Shown here piece after piece: positions 26,701 to 34,613 of a stretch of 40,440 nt of DNA (positions are counted from its first letter, which is position 1; the number at the start of each line of letters is the position of its first letter). Below the pieces are notes generated by a model that saw only the letters and a list, made by a program, of their open reading frames with translations, searched no databases and was not told where the DNA came from. Position numbers and translations under genes: made by a program. Origin of the DNA: Flavobacteriales bacterium (GTDB lineage Bacteria; Bacteroidota; Bacteroidia; Flavobacteriales_F; PHOS-HE28); contig JAGNSU010000023.1 in assembly GCA_017987895.1 (NCBI GenBank), forward strand, positions 1 to 40,440. The letters are read 5' to 3'.

Positions 26701-29356
26701 TCTGTTCAGCATAGGGATAGTCCGCATTGCGCGTGTGTTGCGCATCGGTCATTCCAGCGAATTGGCTCCAGAACGTGCCGCTTTCTACGTTCGGCCTGGC
26801 ACTTCCCCAACGATCCTGTGCTAGCATGTCGTAGCGCGGATTATCGGTACCAGCCGGCCCGTAGTCGAACTTGTAAGGTGCCGCGTAACCTAAAGCGGAC
26901 TTGCCATAAGTGAACCAAACCTTTTTGAGTGTAAGCTTGCCGCCATCGTTCACATCGTGGTTCGGCACTCCACGACAAAGCGAGCTCATATAGGTCTCAT
27001 CATACCCGAAATGGACGGTTTTCAGGGGAACGGCAGCCCCGGGGTTTGTCAATAGCCCAGTTCGCTCGAACAACTCTATCGAATCGAGCCTGCTCAGTCT
27101 CTTTGATCCGTCCTCGGTCCCGTCCTCCTTCACTCCGAGCGCGTCCTTTCTATCCGATCGGTGGAAAACGGCGATGTAGTTGCGCGTCTCTATTGTATCA
27201 AGGTACCAGATCTCTTTCTCTCCGTAGACATAGGTCGCTTGGTCATCCAGATCGGTACCATGCAGCCCTTCCGTGAACCGCCCTTTACTAGCACTGGTAT
27301 AGGCCGGCGTCCGCCAGGGGAAGTCCGCGTGCTTTTGACCGTAACTGAACTTCGTATAGGTACCAAGATCGCCGGCGGTCGGCCCTTGGAACCCATCCAC
27401 ATCGGAGTAATCAGGAGAAAGCTGCGCTGTGAGCAAGAACGCGTAGGCGTAAGCGGGTGTCCGTGAGCGGGAATAAGAAAAGTCCCGCGGTGCATTGTTA
27501 TCGGTCGAATTCTCGGTACCGCTGTAAGTAACCGACCCATCCGTGCCTCCTGTGCCTGCTACATTGAACTCAACATCATACTGGACCTTGTTGTAAGCCG
27601 GGATGCCGTACACATAACGCATCCCCTCCGTATTGGTGATGCTCACTTCACTCATGTGATGGCTCGGGGGTGTGAAGCCTCCCGCGTGTGCGGCCACGAG
27701 GTCCAACCCGAATTTATCGGCCATTTCACCATGTGTGAGGTACGAGAAGAGCTGCGCCCGTGGCTCGCGTTTCGTGCGGTAGTTGGTGCCCGGCAAAGTG
27801 TACTCGCTCCCGCCTTGCGTAAGCTGCATACCAAGCATATGGTCGAACTGGCCCATGGGGGGCAGTGTGAAACGCATCGGCGATGCGCCTTGCATGACGT
27901 TCCAGATGTTCGGGTCCTGCTCCACCGTGGCCTCGTTGGCTTCGCGGAAGAACACGCGCTCGTACAAGGGGTTGTTCGTAGTGCTTCGGTAGCGCATCAC
28001 CGCCCGCGCCATGTTCCCGGATGCCCATACACCGGAATTGGAGTTGGAGCTGTTCACCACCACGTTGGCACCCACGTGAACCGCATTGCCCGCACCGATC
28101 TCACCGCTCAGGTCAGCACCCACACCATCCGAGCTGTTTGCGCCATCGAACACATGGCCCACTTCCGCGCGATAGGCCCGGTAACTGCCGGATACTCCCT
28201 GGCCGGAGACGGAGAACACATCGTTCGTCAACGCGGCCAGTGGAAGACCAGCCCGGTCGCCGCTATAAGGACCATCTTTCTCCCTGTTGATGTCCAGCAT
28301 CGCGCGATCGTTCAGCTGGCCCTGGTCCAGGTACATGTACCCGTATGCGGGAACACTGTTGAACTTGCTGCGAAGCCGTTGTTCGCTATAGAAACCCGAG
28401 AGGCTCATGTTCGGGTGCGTACCGTAAACCTCGCCACCCACGGTGAAGGCCACGGCGAGGGAGGAGTTCTCCATGGGCATGGAGATCTGCGGCGTGTAGG
28501 TGGGGTGGCCTACGTCAAACGAAGCACGGATACTTTGCGAACCGAGTGAACCCGCGAATTTCTTGTCCTTCTTGTCCTTCACGTAGTAGTGCTCCGTCTC
28601 ACCTTTCGCATTCTTCCTCGTATCGCTCTTTTGTGCACTGGCCGAAGCGGTCACTCCAATGGAGTAATTGGTGAGCCCTTGCCGCGAATCGATGTTCAGG
28701 CCGAAGTTCAAGCCGGCGGTAGCCTTCACTGCTCCCTTGGATTGGCTCACATCGAAGCCAACACGGGGCTGCAAGCTGAGCCCGCGATTCGAGCTGGAGT
28801 TGAGACCGAGTGCGGCATTGAAGCCGCAGTTGCTGCCTGCGGATGCCTGCAAAGTCAAGCTGAGCCCAGTATCGAACGCGGGACCGTAGTAGTTGTTGAA
28901 GCTCGGGCTGATGTTGATGTTCAGGCCGATCATATCACTGCCGAACAATTGCACCCCCACGCCATACCCCAGTCCGAAACTTCGGTTGGGCCGGATGTTG
29001 AGATCGCGTTGGATCGATTCCCCATTGAAATCGTCCGGTACGCCACGCAGGCTGCGATCCACGGTACCCACGTTCAGGTTCCATCCCGCACCCACCCAAG
29101 AGGCTTCCTGGTCCATGCCCATGCCTGCATTGTAGAACAGGTTCAAGGGATAGCCCTCCACATCCATCAAGGGAATGTTGTAGGACATGTCACCACTGAA
29201 CAGGTCCACCATTTGATCGGCGCTGGCCGGCTGGAAACCCTGCACTTCCGGCTGGGTCGGTCCGGAGCTCAAGGCGAAGGCCATGGGCCGCCCCACTTCC
29301 GCGCACATCACCAACAGCAAAGCCCATGCGGTCGGGCGACGAAGCTTTCGTTTCAT
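23771..29356 (-). CDS. Large SpvB/Rhs-associated surface protein
   Basis: A 1861-aa exported protein. The signal peptide is MKRKLRRPTAWALLLVMCAE and onward to about FALS. The N-terminal domain begins LFSGDMSYNIPLMDVEGYPL, then GMDQEASWVGAGWNLNVG. This resembles the SpvB-type opening of TcB/Rhs proteins, where a Y-S-G...GWxL phrase starts the shell. A Gly/Ser/Asn-rich region (about residues 100-450) and long beta-rich stretches follow. The C-terminus has a PKD/SprB-like segment (TPPYNFSYEV, YIVRFTVEDANGCKTSRTW). No Rhs core motif or toxin tip is present. By analogy with TcB-TcC pairs it could complete the shell of the 4273-aa protein; this is inference. ATG 29356 is chosen because it forms an ATGA overlap with the lipoprotein stop; ATG 29365 is the alternative. 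Confidence 0.75.
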   Translation of the reverse strand: MKRKLRRPTAWALLLVMCAEVGRPMAFALSSGPTQPEVQGFQPASADQMVDLFSGDMSYNIPLMDVEGYPLNLFYNAGMGMDQEASWVGAGWNLNVGTVDRSLRGVPDDFNGESIQRDLNIRPNRSFGLGYGVGVQLFGSDMIGLNINISPSFNNYYGPAFDTGLSLTLQASAGSNCGFNAALGLNSSSNRGLSLQPRVGFDVSQSKGAVKATAGLNFGLNIDSRQGLTNYSIGVTASASAQKSDTRKNAKGETEHYYVKDKKDKKFAGSLGSQSIRASFDVGHPTYTPQISMPMENSSLAVAFTVGGEVYGTHPNMSLSGFYSEQRLRSKFNSVPAYGYMYLDQGQLNDRAMLDINREKDGPYSGDRAGLPLAALTNDVFSVSGQGVSGSYRAYRAEVGHVFDGANSSDGVGADLSGEIGAGNAVHVGANVVVNSSNSNSGVWASGNMARAVMRYRSTTNNPLYERVFFREANEATVEQDPNIWNVMQGASPMRFTLPPMGQFDHMLGMQLTQGGSEYTLPGTNYRTKREPRAQLFSYLTHGEMADKFGLDLVAAHAGGFTPPSHHMSEVSITNTEGMRYVYGIPAYNKVQYDVEFNVAGTGGTDGSVTYSGTENSTDNNAPRDFSYSRSRTPAYAYAFLLTAQLSPDYSDVDGFQGPTAGDLGTYTKFSYGQKHADFPWRTPAYTSASKGRFTEGLHGTDLDDQATYVYGEKEIWYLDTIETRNYIAVFHRSDRKDALGVKEDGTEDGSKRLSRLDSIELFERTGLLTNPGAAVPLKTVHFGYDETYMSSLCRGVPNHDVNDGGKLTLKKVWFTYGKSALGYAAPYKFDYGPAGTDNPRYDMLAQDRWGSARPNVESGTFWSQFAGMTDAQHTRNADYPYAEQNPAVAKQLAAAWCLKKITLPTGGTIEVNYEADDYAYVQNRRAMRMFKIDGVTTSGDGELNENEEFTFNIPTWSIPAGASVAEIAATLRQGIDLLYFRFKVNAKDASTYDYVSGYAEVDQLVVSEAGGIYTGKLRLKDVGIDEGASPEDTNPISRAAIEFFQVNYSHLVHAWDGQQEWTGDDNANVGADFFYAMITSVSGLVSGIDDFFEGPNRSVLDDHSNQFNKFKENESYVRLNVPNHRKFGGGHRVSAVRLLDNWQSMEDDEQDEAFTYGTDYQYGDENGSWGVASFEPLTGADENPFRKPIYTTVSKALSPDDRFYQEEPFGETFFPSPQVGYSKVIVTDHFPDAGSQATQGTGKSVHEYYTAKDFPTITARTGIDPQRRKNSFNALALLGFDVIDHMHASQGYSIETNDMHGKPKLISVYPEGSDQAISTEEYTYACTAMGDAYRLVNTLKTIDANGQVADKDIGLQYEFVADMREFVNKNTSGGVQVNVETFIIGIVPVPIPIILPTYSSSSTRYKTGVLVKKVHRFGQLTKVTRMSNGSQVVTENLARDAVTGGVLLTKVQNGFEDPIYSMSYPAYWYYDGMGPAYANMGARFGSLTFNTNGWATVTDAAKYFSEADELAIWPTGGGSPVRGWVADVEPGSIHVIDRNGNNVSATGAVKVLRSGRRNMQTQNMMDLTLQHDPLATLASNAYSAVLDSKVKVFGNVWRTECACEEQGEGAETLNDYLLGRKGQWRLHKEMVWLTERTRSNYDYNTNIRRDGVYTAFAPYYQLQTGDWTIAEAGWTTAREVTLYNRRGTELENRDALGLYSAASFGFDGSLPTAVARNARYAEILTDNFEEGMIGDCTTRRWEIDAPLGVTNTAAHTGRWSVRASEDDPVIISMDLWSCPPPGCDLDLYISPNSSQIIASMGTPPYNFSYEVLAGNGTIDLQLVAPNELNVVASTMGSMYIVRFTVEDANGCKTSRTWSDY

Positions 29357-30054
29357 GCTCCCCATCGTGTCAGCGTACTATCCACGTTCAACATATCATA
29401 GGTCTTGAATACACCCGGATCGAAGCGAAGGAGGATATCCCCTCCGTGCCTGCCGTCGCGATCACGGATCACGATCTTTCGGTCCATCGGGCTTTCCGGG
29501 TGATCGAAACCGAGGATCGATCTTTGGAAAGGCATTGATGGGACCCGTGGCTCGTGTTGGACGAAGGCACAGGGAACCGTGTCGGTGCCAAGGACCTCCA
29601 CAATGTCCGCTTCGGTGAACCGCAAGGGCTGCGGCGTCTCGAACGCGGACGCCGCGAGAGGCTGTAGCTCCAAGATGTATTGCGTGGTGACCTGGCCCTT
29701 GGCGATCGCCGATGCGGCCGATGCTTCTCCTTCATCGAAGACGTCCAAGGGCGCCATGCAATAGCGCACGGGGCTCGGGATATACCGCAGCCGGACTTCA
29801 AATGAGTTGTTGCGCGAACGGCAGCTCAATCGCGCACCGTCGCCCTCCATCCATTCCCGTAGATCGGCGCAGTCCTCAATATCCGAGCGGAAGATCGATG
29901 CCACATCAGCCCAAAAGCCAGCTGGTTCCGTGGAGGCAGACTCCGGGGTAGCGGCTCGGGTGCTACAGGAGGCCGCGCCAAGCAATATCCCGACGCATGC
30001 TGCTAACCCGGATCCTCGTGCGATACCTATGGTATGGACCGAAGTGGGGCGCAT
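29353..30054 (-). CDS. Lipoprotein of the Rhs operon
   Basis: A 233-aa protein with a signal peptide ending in a lipobox, LLGAASC (Cys about residue 30), predicting lipid attachment in the inner or outer membrane. The mature part has two cysteine-containing segments (IEDCADLREWM, LSCRSRNN, YCMAPLDVF, VPCAFVQHEP) and no recognised domain. It lies 8 bp after the previous gene and overlaps the SpvB-like gene by 4 bp. The operon also encodes an outer membrane barrel and periplasmic proteins, so a role in an envelope assembly is plausible. No family was recognised. Confidence 0.75.
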   Translation of the reverse strand: MRPTSVHTIGIARGSGLAACVGILLGAASCSTRAATPESASTEPAGFWADVASIFRSDIEDCADLREWMEGDGARLSCRSRNNSFEVRLRYIPSPVRYCMAPLDVFDEGEASAASAIAKGQVTTQYILELQPLAASAFETPQPLRFTEADIVEVLGTDTVPCAFVQHEPRVPSMPFQRSILGFDHPESPMDRKIVIRDRDGRHGGDILLRFDPGVFKTYDMLNVDSTLTRWGA

Positions 30055-30062
30055 GGCGGAGG

Positions 30063-31187
30063 TCAGCGGCTTACATGGAACTTCAAGCGATCCGCGCGGC
30101 CCTTCTCGTTCTTTACAATAAGTTCATAGTAACCCTTGCCAAGGCCATAAGGCTGGAGGTCCAATTCATACAGATTGACACCCACGGATCTGACATCTTG
30201 TGCAGGGGTATCCTCGGTCGCGTCGCCTGACACTTCAGGTTCGATCACCTCACGCGCGGCTGTCAGGATGGAGCAATCCAGCACTGAGGAAGAGTATGGT
30301 TCATCATACCGGAAGTAGATCTTGCCATCCACCACCTCGTAGATACGGCCTGCCTGGTCGTCATCAAGCCTTACGTATTTGTTTGGTTCTGGCTCGATAT
30401 GCTCCCTGACATGAAAAGACCAAGGCTCGGCCCGTTCCACTACCCTTCCGTTCTCCACATAATCCACTTGCCATGCGTACCACTTGCCTGGTTCCAGGTC
30501 GGGCACGCCCATAGGGAAGGGAACGGTTCTTTGCAGATCCTGTGTGACCGTGAACAAAGGCTTCTCCGCCGCGACGGACTGCGCCGCGTTCCGGTCTTCA
30601 GGCTGGGGGAAAAGGCTCAACCGGAAGTAATTGGATACGGTCGGCAACACTTCGCCGGCATAGGTCCACAAGAGCGGCGGCCTTCGATCATCCACGGTGT
30701 CGCGATCCAGTGGATGCACATGGTCGAGCACAAGCATATGGTCCACGAACAACTCTTCGCACAGTTCATCGCTCCCTTCTCCAGCGCTCCGGACGGTCAT
30801 ACACGCGATATAGTCCCCGCCCGGCAAACGTCGCTTCAGATCCGCATAACGTCCTGGTTCGGTGGCTTCAAAACGGAAGACCTCCAATGCGATCTGTGCC
30901 GATCGGACGTTAGATATGCCGCCGGCAAGCACGAACGAAGCACTGCGCCAGGAAAGGACCAGTACTCCGGCTCTTGTTCTAACCGAGCCCTCCAGGTGAA
31001 CATTCGTTGCCACACCACTGTTCAAGACACCGACAGCGAACAAGGATGACGGGGACAGAAAGGTGCCTTCGACCTGAAGACTTTGTACGGACAATTGCGC
31101 CTTGCCACTATTCGCCAGGACGATGCTCGAGACGAATACCATAACGCGGCCTGCGCATATGGCGCTGGTGATCAGGGACAGCTTCAT
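30063..31187 (-). CDS. Exported Ig/Fn-like protein of the Rhs operon
   Basis: A 374-aa protein. The N-terminus is hydrophobic (VMVFVSSIVLANSGKAQ) and ends in a likely signal peptidase site. Three beta-sandwich-like segments are visible: SVQSLQVEGTFLSPSSLFAV with VHLEGSVRTRAG; HPLDRDTVDDRRPPLLWTYA with YFRLSLFP and WYAWQVDYVENGRVV; and a C-terminal segment VNLYELDLQPYGLGKGYYEL ending RLKFHVSR. The middle phrase resembles the Fn3-like domain found in other Bacteroidota exported proteins that pair with outer membrane barrels. It starts 2 bp after the barrel gene. Function unknown. Confidence 0.75.
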   Translation of the reverse strand: MKLSLITSAICAGRVMVFVSSIVLANSGKAQLSVQSLQVEGTFLSPSSLFAVGVLNSGVATNVHLEGSVRTRAGVLVLSWRSASFVLAGGISNVRSAQIALEVFRFEATEPGRYADLKRRLPGGDYIACMTVRSAGEGSDELCEELFVDHMLVLDHVHPLDRDTVDDRRPPLLWTYAGEVLPTVSNYFRLSLFPQPEDRNAAQSVAAEKPLFTVTQDLQRTVPFPMGVPDLEPGKWYAWQVDYVENGRVVERAEPWSFHVREHIEPEPNKYVRLDDDQAGRIYEVVDGKIYFRYDEPYSSSVLDCSILTAAREVIEPEVSGDATEDTPAQDVRSVGVNLYELDLQPYGLGKGYYELIVKNEKGRADRLKFHVSR

Positions 31188-31189
31188 TG

Positions 31190-33388
31190 TTACCAGCGAT
31201 AACCTATTCGGATCTCACAATTGTATGGATCAGTTATGATATTAATGTCATCCTGTGGATAAATAATTTGTATTGGTGCTAGACGCCTGGCTGACACCGT
31301 TACGAACAGTGAGCGAGTCAATGCTTTGGAACTCTCGATCGACCACCCTATCGACCCATCGTGACCGAGTTGAACACCGCCACCCACGCGAAGCATGATC
31401 CGCTCGAACTGATACTCCGCTGTGATCGACCAATTCTGCATCAGTTCCATATTCGATGTGTCTGGTATGGATGCGGACATCCAACCCAACCTGCAGGACC
31501 ATGTGGAACCTTTGTTCACAGACATGTAAGCGGACAAGGAATAGGAAGAGGCCGGGGTTGTTCCGGGTCGTGTCCATTCATAGTAGGTCCCATCGCCGCC
31601 TGCGAGGGCAACGATCCTTTTCCAGCGTTTGCGCAGGTCGAAGCCACCCGCCATCATCTGATTGCGCCCGTTCAGCCCTTGGGCATCCGATCGCTCTGTT
31701 CGCGTGACCACCGGGACATAGGTCGCTCGAAGACTTATCGGTGTCCAGGGGCGGTAGGTGATGTTCAGGAACGAGCGCGACAAGGTCATGGAGCCCATAC
31801 CGTCCGCTTCGTTCAAACCACGCACTTCATAGGAATGACGCAAACGCACGCGCACTTTTTTTCCGACCTGCTGTGCGATCCCGGCGCCCACCGCACGGGA
31901 ATCACGACGAACGAACGCCAGACCGACACTGTGGAATAGGGGTCCGAAATACTTCCCGTCCATGTTCAGCTGAGTTCCCAACCCCTGAAGATCAGCTGTG
32001 TAGGACGCCTTGAGAGCCTGGCCGTCGTTGCTCTCCGAGCCGAAAAGAGCGCTGCTTCGAACACCGTTCTCCCCTTCCCCTTCGGCAGCGCTCCCAGTGA
32101 TGGAGCGACCGTACGCGATGCGGAAATGATGGATCTTCTTTATCGCATGACCCACTTCGAGCCCGACCACATGGTTCCGCAACTCCTGCTGCTCCAGTTG
32201 GTCCATGAAGCCCGGCACCGCAGGCGCCCGGCCGAACAAATATCCGAGCCGCACATAGGTCCCTTCCATTTCTCCAGCGCCAACCCGGACGGCGGTGAGC
32301 CGCTTGGGCGTCAGGTCCTTCTCATCGGTGATGAACAGGCTTTGCTGCAAGGCTTGTATCTGCTGCCGCAAGGGTTCGGCGTTCATCCATACATCGTCGT
32401 AGCTCACGCCGTGGTCCACGCTCAGGTGGACATCATGCAGCGAATAGTCGATGGACACACCGCGGAACGTGGTCCCGTCGATCAAGAGATCGGAGGTAGG
32501 TGGTGCGCATGTGCCCAATTCGAAACGCCGGATCCCTCCGAGGAACCGGTCCATGGCCCGCAGACCTGACCGCGCCGCGCGGGCTTTCGCGGCGCTGAGG
32601 TTCGAAGCCTGCTCCGCGCGTGCGATCAGTTCGTCGATCTCCTTCAACTGCCCGGTATAAGTATTGACCACACCTTGGAGGCTGTCGATCGGTGATGTGG
32701 AGAGTTCTGGCAAAGCCGGCATATCCGGCTTGATCTCCGTCGACGGCAACTTCGGCAGCGCGGTGTCGGGCATCACCACCGAGGGAGTATCCAGCGCGAG
32801 CCGTTGCTGCGCCTGCTGAGCAAGCTTGGTCGCATCCAAGGTGAACTGGGCCCCACGCAGTTTCCGGACGAGTTCCGCCTGGCATGCGAGCAGCGAATCC
32901 TTGTAGCCTTTGGCATCGTGCACCTCTTCTGGCAGTTCCCAACGATGCATCGTTGCGAAGCGGTCGGCATCGAATGCCAGCTTGATGCGCTGTCTTTGTC
33001 CGCGCACCGGCATATCCGTTCCCAGATCGAACGAAAGGAGCAAAGGCAGGCCGAGCACTTCCGCTTTCACCGAACCCTGCGCCGACCCGTTCCAAGGACC
33101 TGCCCCTGGAGCGTTCATGGGCAATTGCCCGTAGCTGCCACCTATTGATACATCGCCCTGCGTAGGCAAGATCCTTCCAAGCAAGGAAGTATGTGTTGAT
33201 CCTGTATCAAGCAAAGGATCGCTCCCACTTACTTGGATCAGCTTTACGACGTCCAAATGTGCTGGGATCGAGTCCCATCGCACGTGCGAACTATCGGAAC
33301 CGACCGGAGAAGATGGGACCTGCGAGAACACTGGCGTGCCAGTTAAGAGCGCCAGCAGGATATTGACCGATGGCCTTGTCGGAGCCAT
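31190..33388 (-). CDS. Large outer membrane beta-barrel with a periplasmic coiled-coil region, first gene of the Rhs operon
   Basis: A 732-aa exported protein with a short signal peptide (NILLALLTGTPVFSQ). Residues ~180-290 form a long helical, partly Pro-rich region (LACQAELVRKLRGAQFTLDA, VVNTYTGQLKEIDELIARAE). From ~300 onward amphipathic strands of a barrel dominate: VGLEVGHAIKKIHHFRIAYG, VGLAFVRRDSRAVGAGIAQQ, YSLSAYMSVNKGSTWSCRLG and RIMLRVGGGVQLGHD. The final strand IRIGYRW ends in an aromatic residue, the signature recognised by the BAM machinery. As the only barrel in the operon, it is the candidate outer membrane partner or exit for the Rhs proteins; this is inference. ATG 33388 begins the operon; no convincing promoter consensus was seen in 33389-33460. 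The 3' part of the gene is AT-richer than the rest. Confidence 0.75.
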   Translation of the reverse strand: MAPTRPSVNILLALLTGTPVFSQVPSSPVGSDSSHVRWDSIPAHLDVVKLIQVSGSDPLLDTGSTHTSLLGRILPTQGDVSIGGSYGQLPMNAPGAGPWNGSAQGSVKAEVLGLPLLLSFDLGTDMPVRGQRQRIKLAFDADRFATMHRWELPEEVHDAKGYKDSLLACQAELVRKLRGAQFTLDATKLAQQAQQRLALDTPSVVMPDTALPKLPSTEIKPDMPALPELSTSPIDSLQGVVNTYTGQLKEIDELIARAEQASNLSAAKARAARSGLRAMDRFLGGIRRFELGTCAPPTSDLLIDGTTFRGVSIDYSLHDVHLSVDHGVSYDDVWMNAEPLRQQIQALQQSLFITDEKDLTPKRLTAVRVGAGEMEGTYVRLGYLFGRAPAVPGFMDQLEQQELRNHVVGLEVGHAIKKIHHFRIAYGRSITGSAAEGEGENGVRSSALFGSESNDGQALKASYTADLQGLGTQLNMDGKYFGPLFHSVGLAFVRRDSRAVGAGIAQQVGKKVRVRLRHSYEVRGLNEADGMGSMTLSRSFLNITYRPWTPISLRATYVPVVTRTERSDAQGLNGRNQMMAGGFDLRKRWKRIVALAGGDGTYYEWTRPGTTPASSYSLSAYMSVNKGSTWSCRLGWMSASIPDTSNMELMQNWSITAEYQFERIMLRVGGGVQLGHDGSIGWSIESSKALTRSLFVTVSARRLAPIQIIYPQDDINIITDPYNCEIRIGYRW

Positions 33389-33454
33389 TTCAATACTGCG
33401 ATGCTAAGGAAGAGGATCTTTCTTCATCACCAAGTGTTATCATGACCTATCGTT

Positions 33455-33589
33455 GGGCGGAAGAGCAGGGCGAAGTTCTAGCCCCCTCATCCCAAACCCT
33501 TCTCATCGTCTTCGCCAAAGGCTACGACGACCAAAGCAAGGGGAAGGGCTTACTGAGATATATTGGAGGGGGGCTTCGGCCCCCTTCTT
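33455..33589 (+). repeat. Direct repeat copy B: orphan barrel-gene 3' end plus tail module plus terminator
   Basis: 33455-33481 encodes GRKSRAKF and a stop, the same ending as the barrel gene at 4350, but a TGA lies only a few codons upstream, so this is a non-functional remnant. The module at 33502-33559 is 56/58 identical to 4407-4464. The hairpin follows. It fills most of the 255-bp gap between the Rhs operon and the epimerase gene. Confidence 0.8.
33567..33587. terminator. Terminator hairpin at the epimerase / Rhs-island boundary
   Basis: An AGGGGGGC stem pairs with GCCCCCTT around a TTCG loop and is followed on the plus strand by TCTTCATT. On the minus strand it lies 57 bp after the epimerase stop codon. 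It can plausibly end the surface-polysaccharide operon as well as any plus-strand transcription. Confidence 0.6.
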
Positions 33590-33643
33590 CATTCTGTATG
33601 CCTAAGAGTTCGGCACTTAGGGAGCGCTCTCCCCGGCGTTGGC

Positions 33644-34579
33644 TCAGAGTATGTACCGCGTATCCTCCAAGATCCGCTTGATGCCATCCGACAGCGGCAG
33701 CATCTCCCGGCCCAGCAGCGCGCGCATACGCGTTACATCCGGCATGCGGCGGGTCATATCGCCTTCCTCCAATGGGGGTAGATGCACCAGCTTGCTCGCA
33801 CTACCGGTGAGTTGGATGATGAGCCGCGCCAGCTCCAGCACCGTGATCTCCACGTCGCTGCCGATGTTCACCACATCGTTCACCACCTCTCTGCGGCGAT
33901 ACGCGTTGAGGCAGGCTTCGATGTTGTCGTCGATGTAACAGAAAGTGCGGGTCTGGCTACCGTCCCCGTAGATGGTGATGTCCTCGTTCTTGAGAGCGGC
34001 GCGGATGAATTTGCTCACCACGAAATCCTTGCTCTGCTTGGGGCCGTAGGTGTTGAAGAAGCGGAAGACCGTGTAGTCCAATCCATATTCCTTCTGGTAG
34101 CTACGCAGGAAGGCCTCGCCGATGTTCTTCACGATGGCATAGGGCAGCTTGCTGTTCAGCGGGGTGGTGCGTTCGTTCTGCGGGATCTCCACCGGCTCGC
34201 CGTATACTTCGCTACTGCTGCTGAAGAAGACGCGCTTCACTCCGGTGTTTTTGGAGAGGTCCAGCACATTGCGGATGCCATCGATGTCGCGTAGCACCAT
34301 CACCGGATTGTCCGTCGTGCGCTTCACGCCCACCACGGCGGCGTAATGGAACACGTACTCGAAGCGATAGGCATAGAACACACTGCTGATATCCTCGAAC
34401 CGGTTGGCGTCGCACTTGATGAAGTGCAGGTTGGGACATTCCGCCAGTGGAAGCTTGCCCACATCGCCGGTGAGCAGATTGTCCACCGCCACCACTTCGT
34501 TGGAGGGATCCCGCGCGAGGCGATCGGCCAATTCGCTCGGAACAAAACCGGCGCCGCCGGTGACCAGGATTCGTGACAT
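33644..34579 (-). CDS. NAD-dependent nucleotide-sugar epimerase/dehydratase (extended SDR)
   Basis: A 311-aa extended short-chain dehydrogenase that should interconvert NDP-sugars for surface polysaccharide synthesis. It shows the Rossmann loop TGGAGFVPSELA (residues 7-18), the acidic coenzyme selector in AVDNLLTG, the Ser-rich strand SSSSEVYGEP (120-129), the catalytic YxxxK at Tyr147-Lys151, and the substrate-side phrases FNTYGP and YGDGSQTRTFCYIDD. The third glycine of GxxGxxG is replaced by Pro (GGAGFVP), which appears characteristic of a Bacteroidota subgroup rather than a defect. The exact sugar (UDP-glucuronate, UDP-glucose or another) cannot be read from the sequence. ATG 34579 directly precedes the SRILVTGG strand; the frame opens at 34603. 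It is the last gene of the surface cluster. Confidence 0.85.
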   Translation of the reverse strand: MSRILVTGGAGFVPSELADRLARDPSNEVVAVDNLLTGDVGKLPLAECPNLHFIKCDANRFEDISSVFYAYRFEYVFHYAAVVGVKRTTDNPVMVLRDIDGIRNVLDLSKNTGVKRVFFSSSSEVYGEPVEIPQNERTTPLNSKLPYAIVKNIGEAFLRSYQKEYGLDYTVFRFFNTYGPKQSKDFVVSKFIRAALKNEDITIYGDGSQTRTFCYIDDNIEACLNAYRRREVVNDVVNIGSDVEITVLELARLIIQLTGSASKLVHLPPLEEGDMTRRMPDVTRMRALLGREMLPLSDGIKRILEDTRYIL

Positions 34580-34613
34580 CTGTTGTGGCGGCGAAGCTAG
34601 CAATGTGCGGTGC

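Larger units (their letters stand above)
4494..33590. mobile_element. Putative 29-kb accessory island (Rhs island) between direct repeats
   Basis: The segment lies between two direct copies of the barrel-gene 3' end, 58-bp module and terminator. It contains only accessory content: an Fn3 protein, a 21-bp repeat array, an IS1-type gene, a RAYT, toxin/immunity-like fragments and the Rhs operon. Removing one repeat and the interior restores a simple convergent pair, the barrel gene (+) and epimerase gene (-), sharing one terminator. No integrase or recombinase other than the IS1 and RAYT transposases is visible. Entry by homologous recombination or duplication is therefore as likely as site-specific integration. 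Confidence 0.45.

Noticed and set aside
4494-33590. Tyrosine or serine integrase that would explain the direct repeats
   Set aside because: No recombinase other than the IS1-type and RAYT transposases is encoded in the interval.
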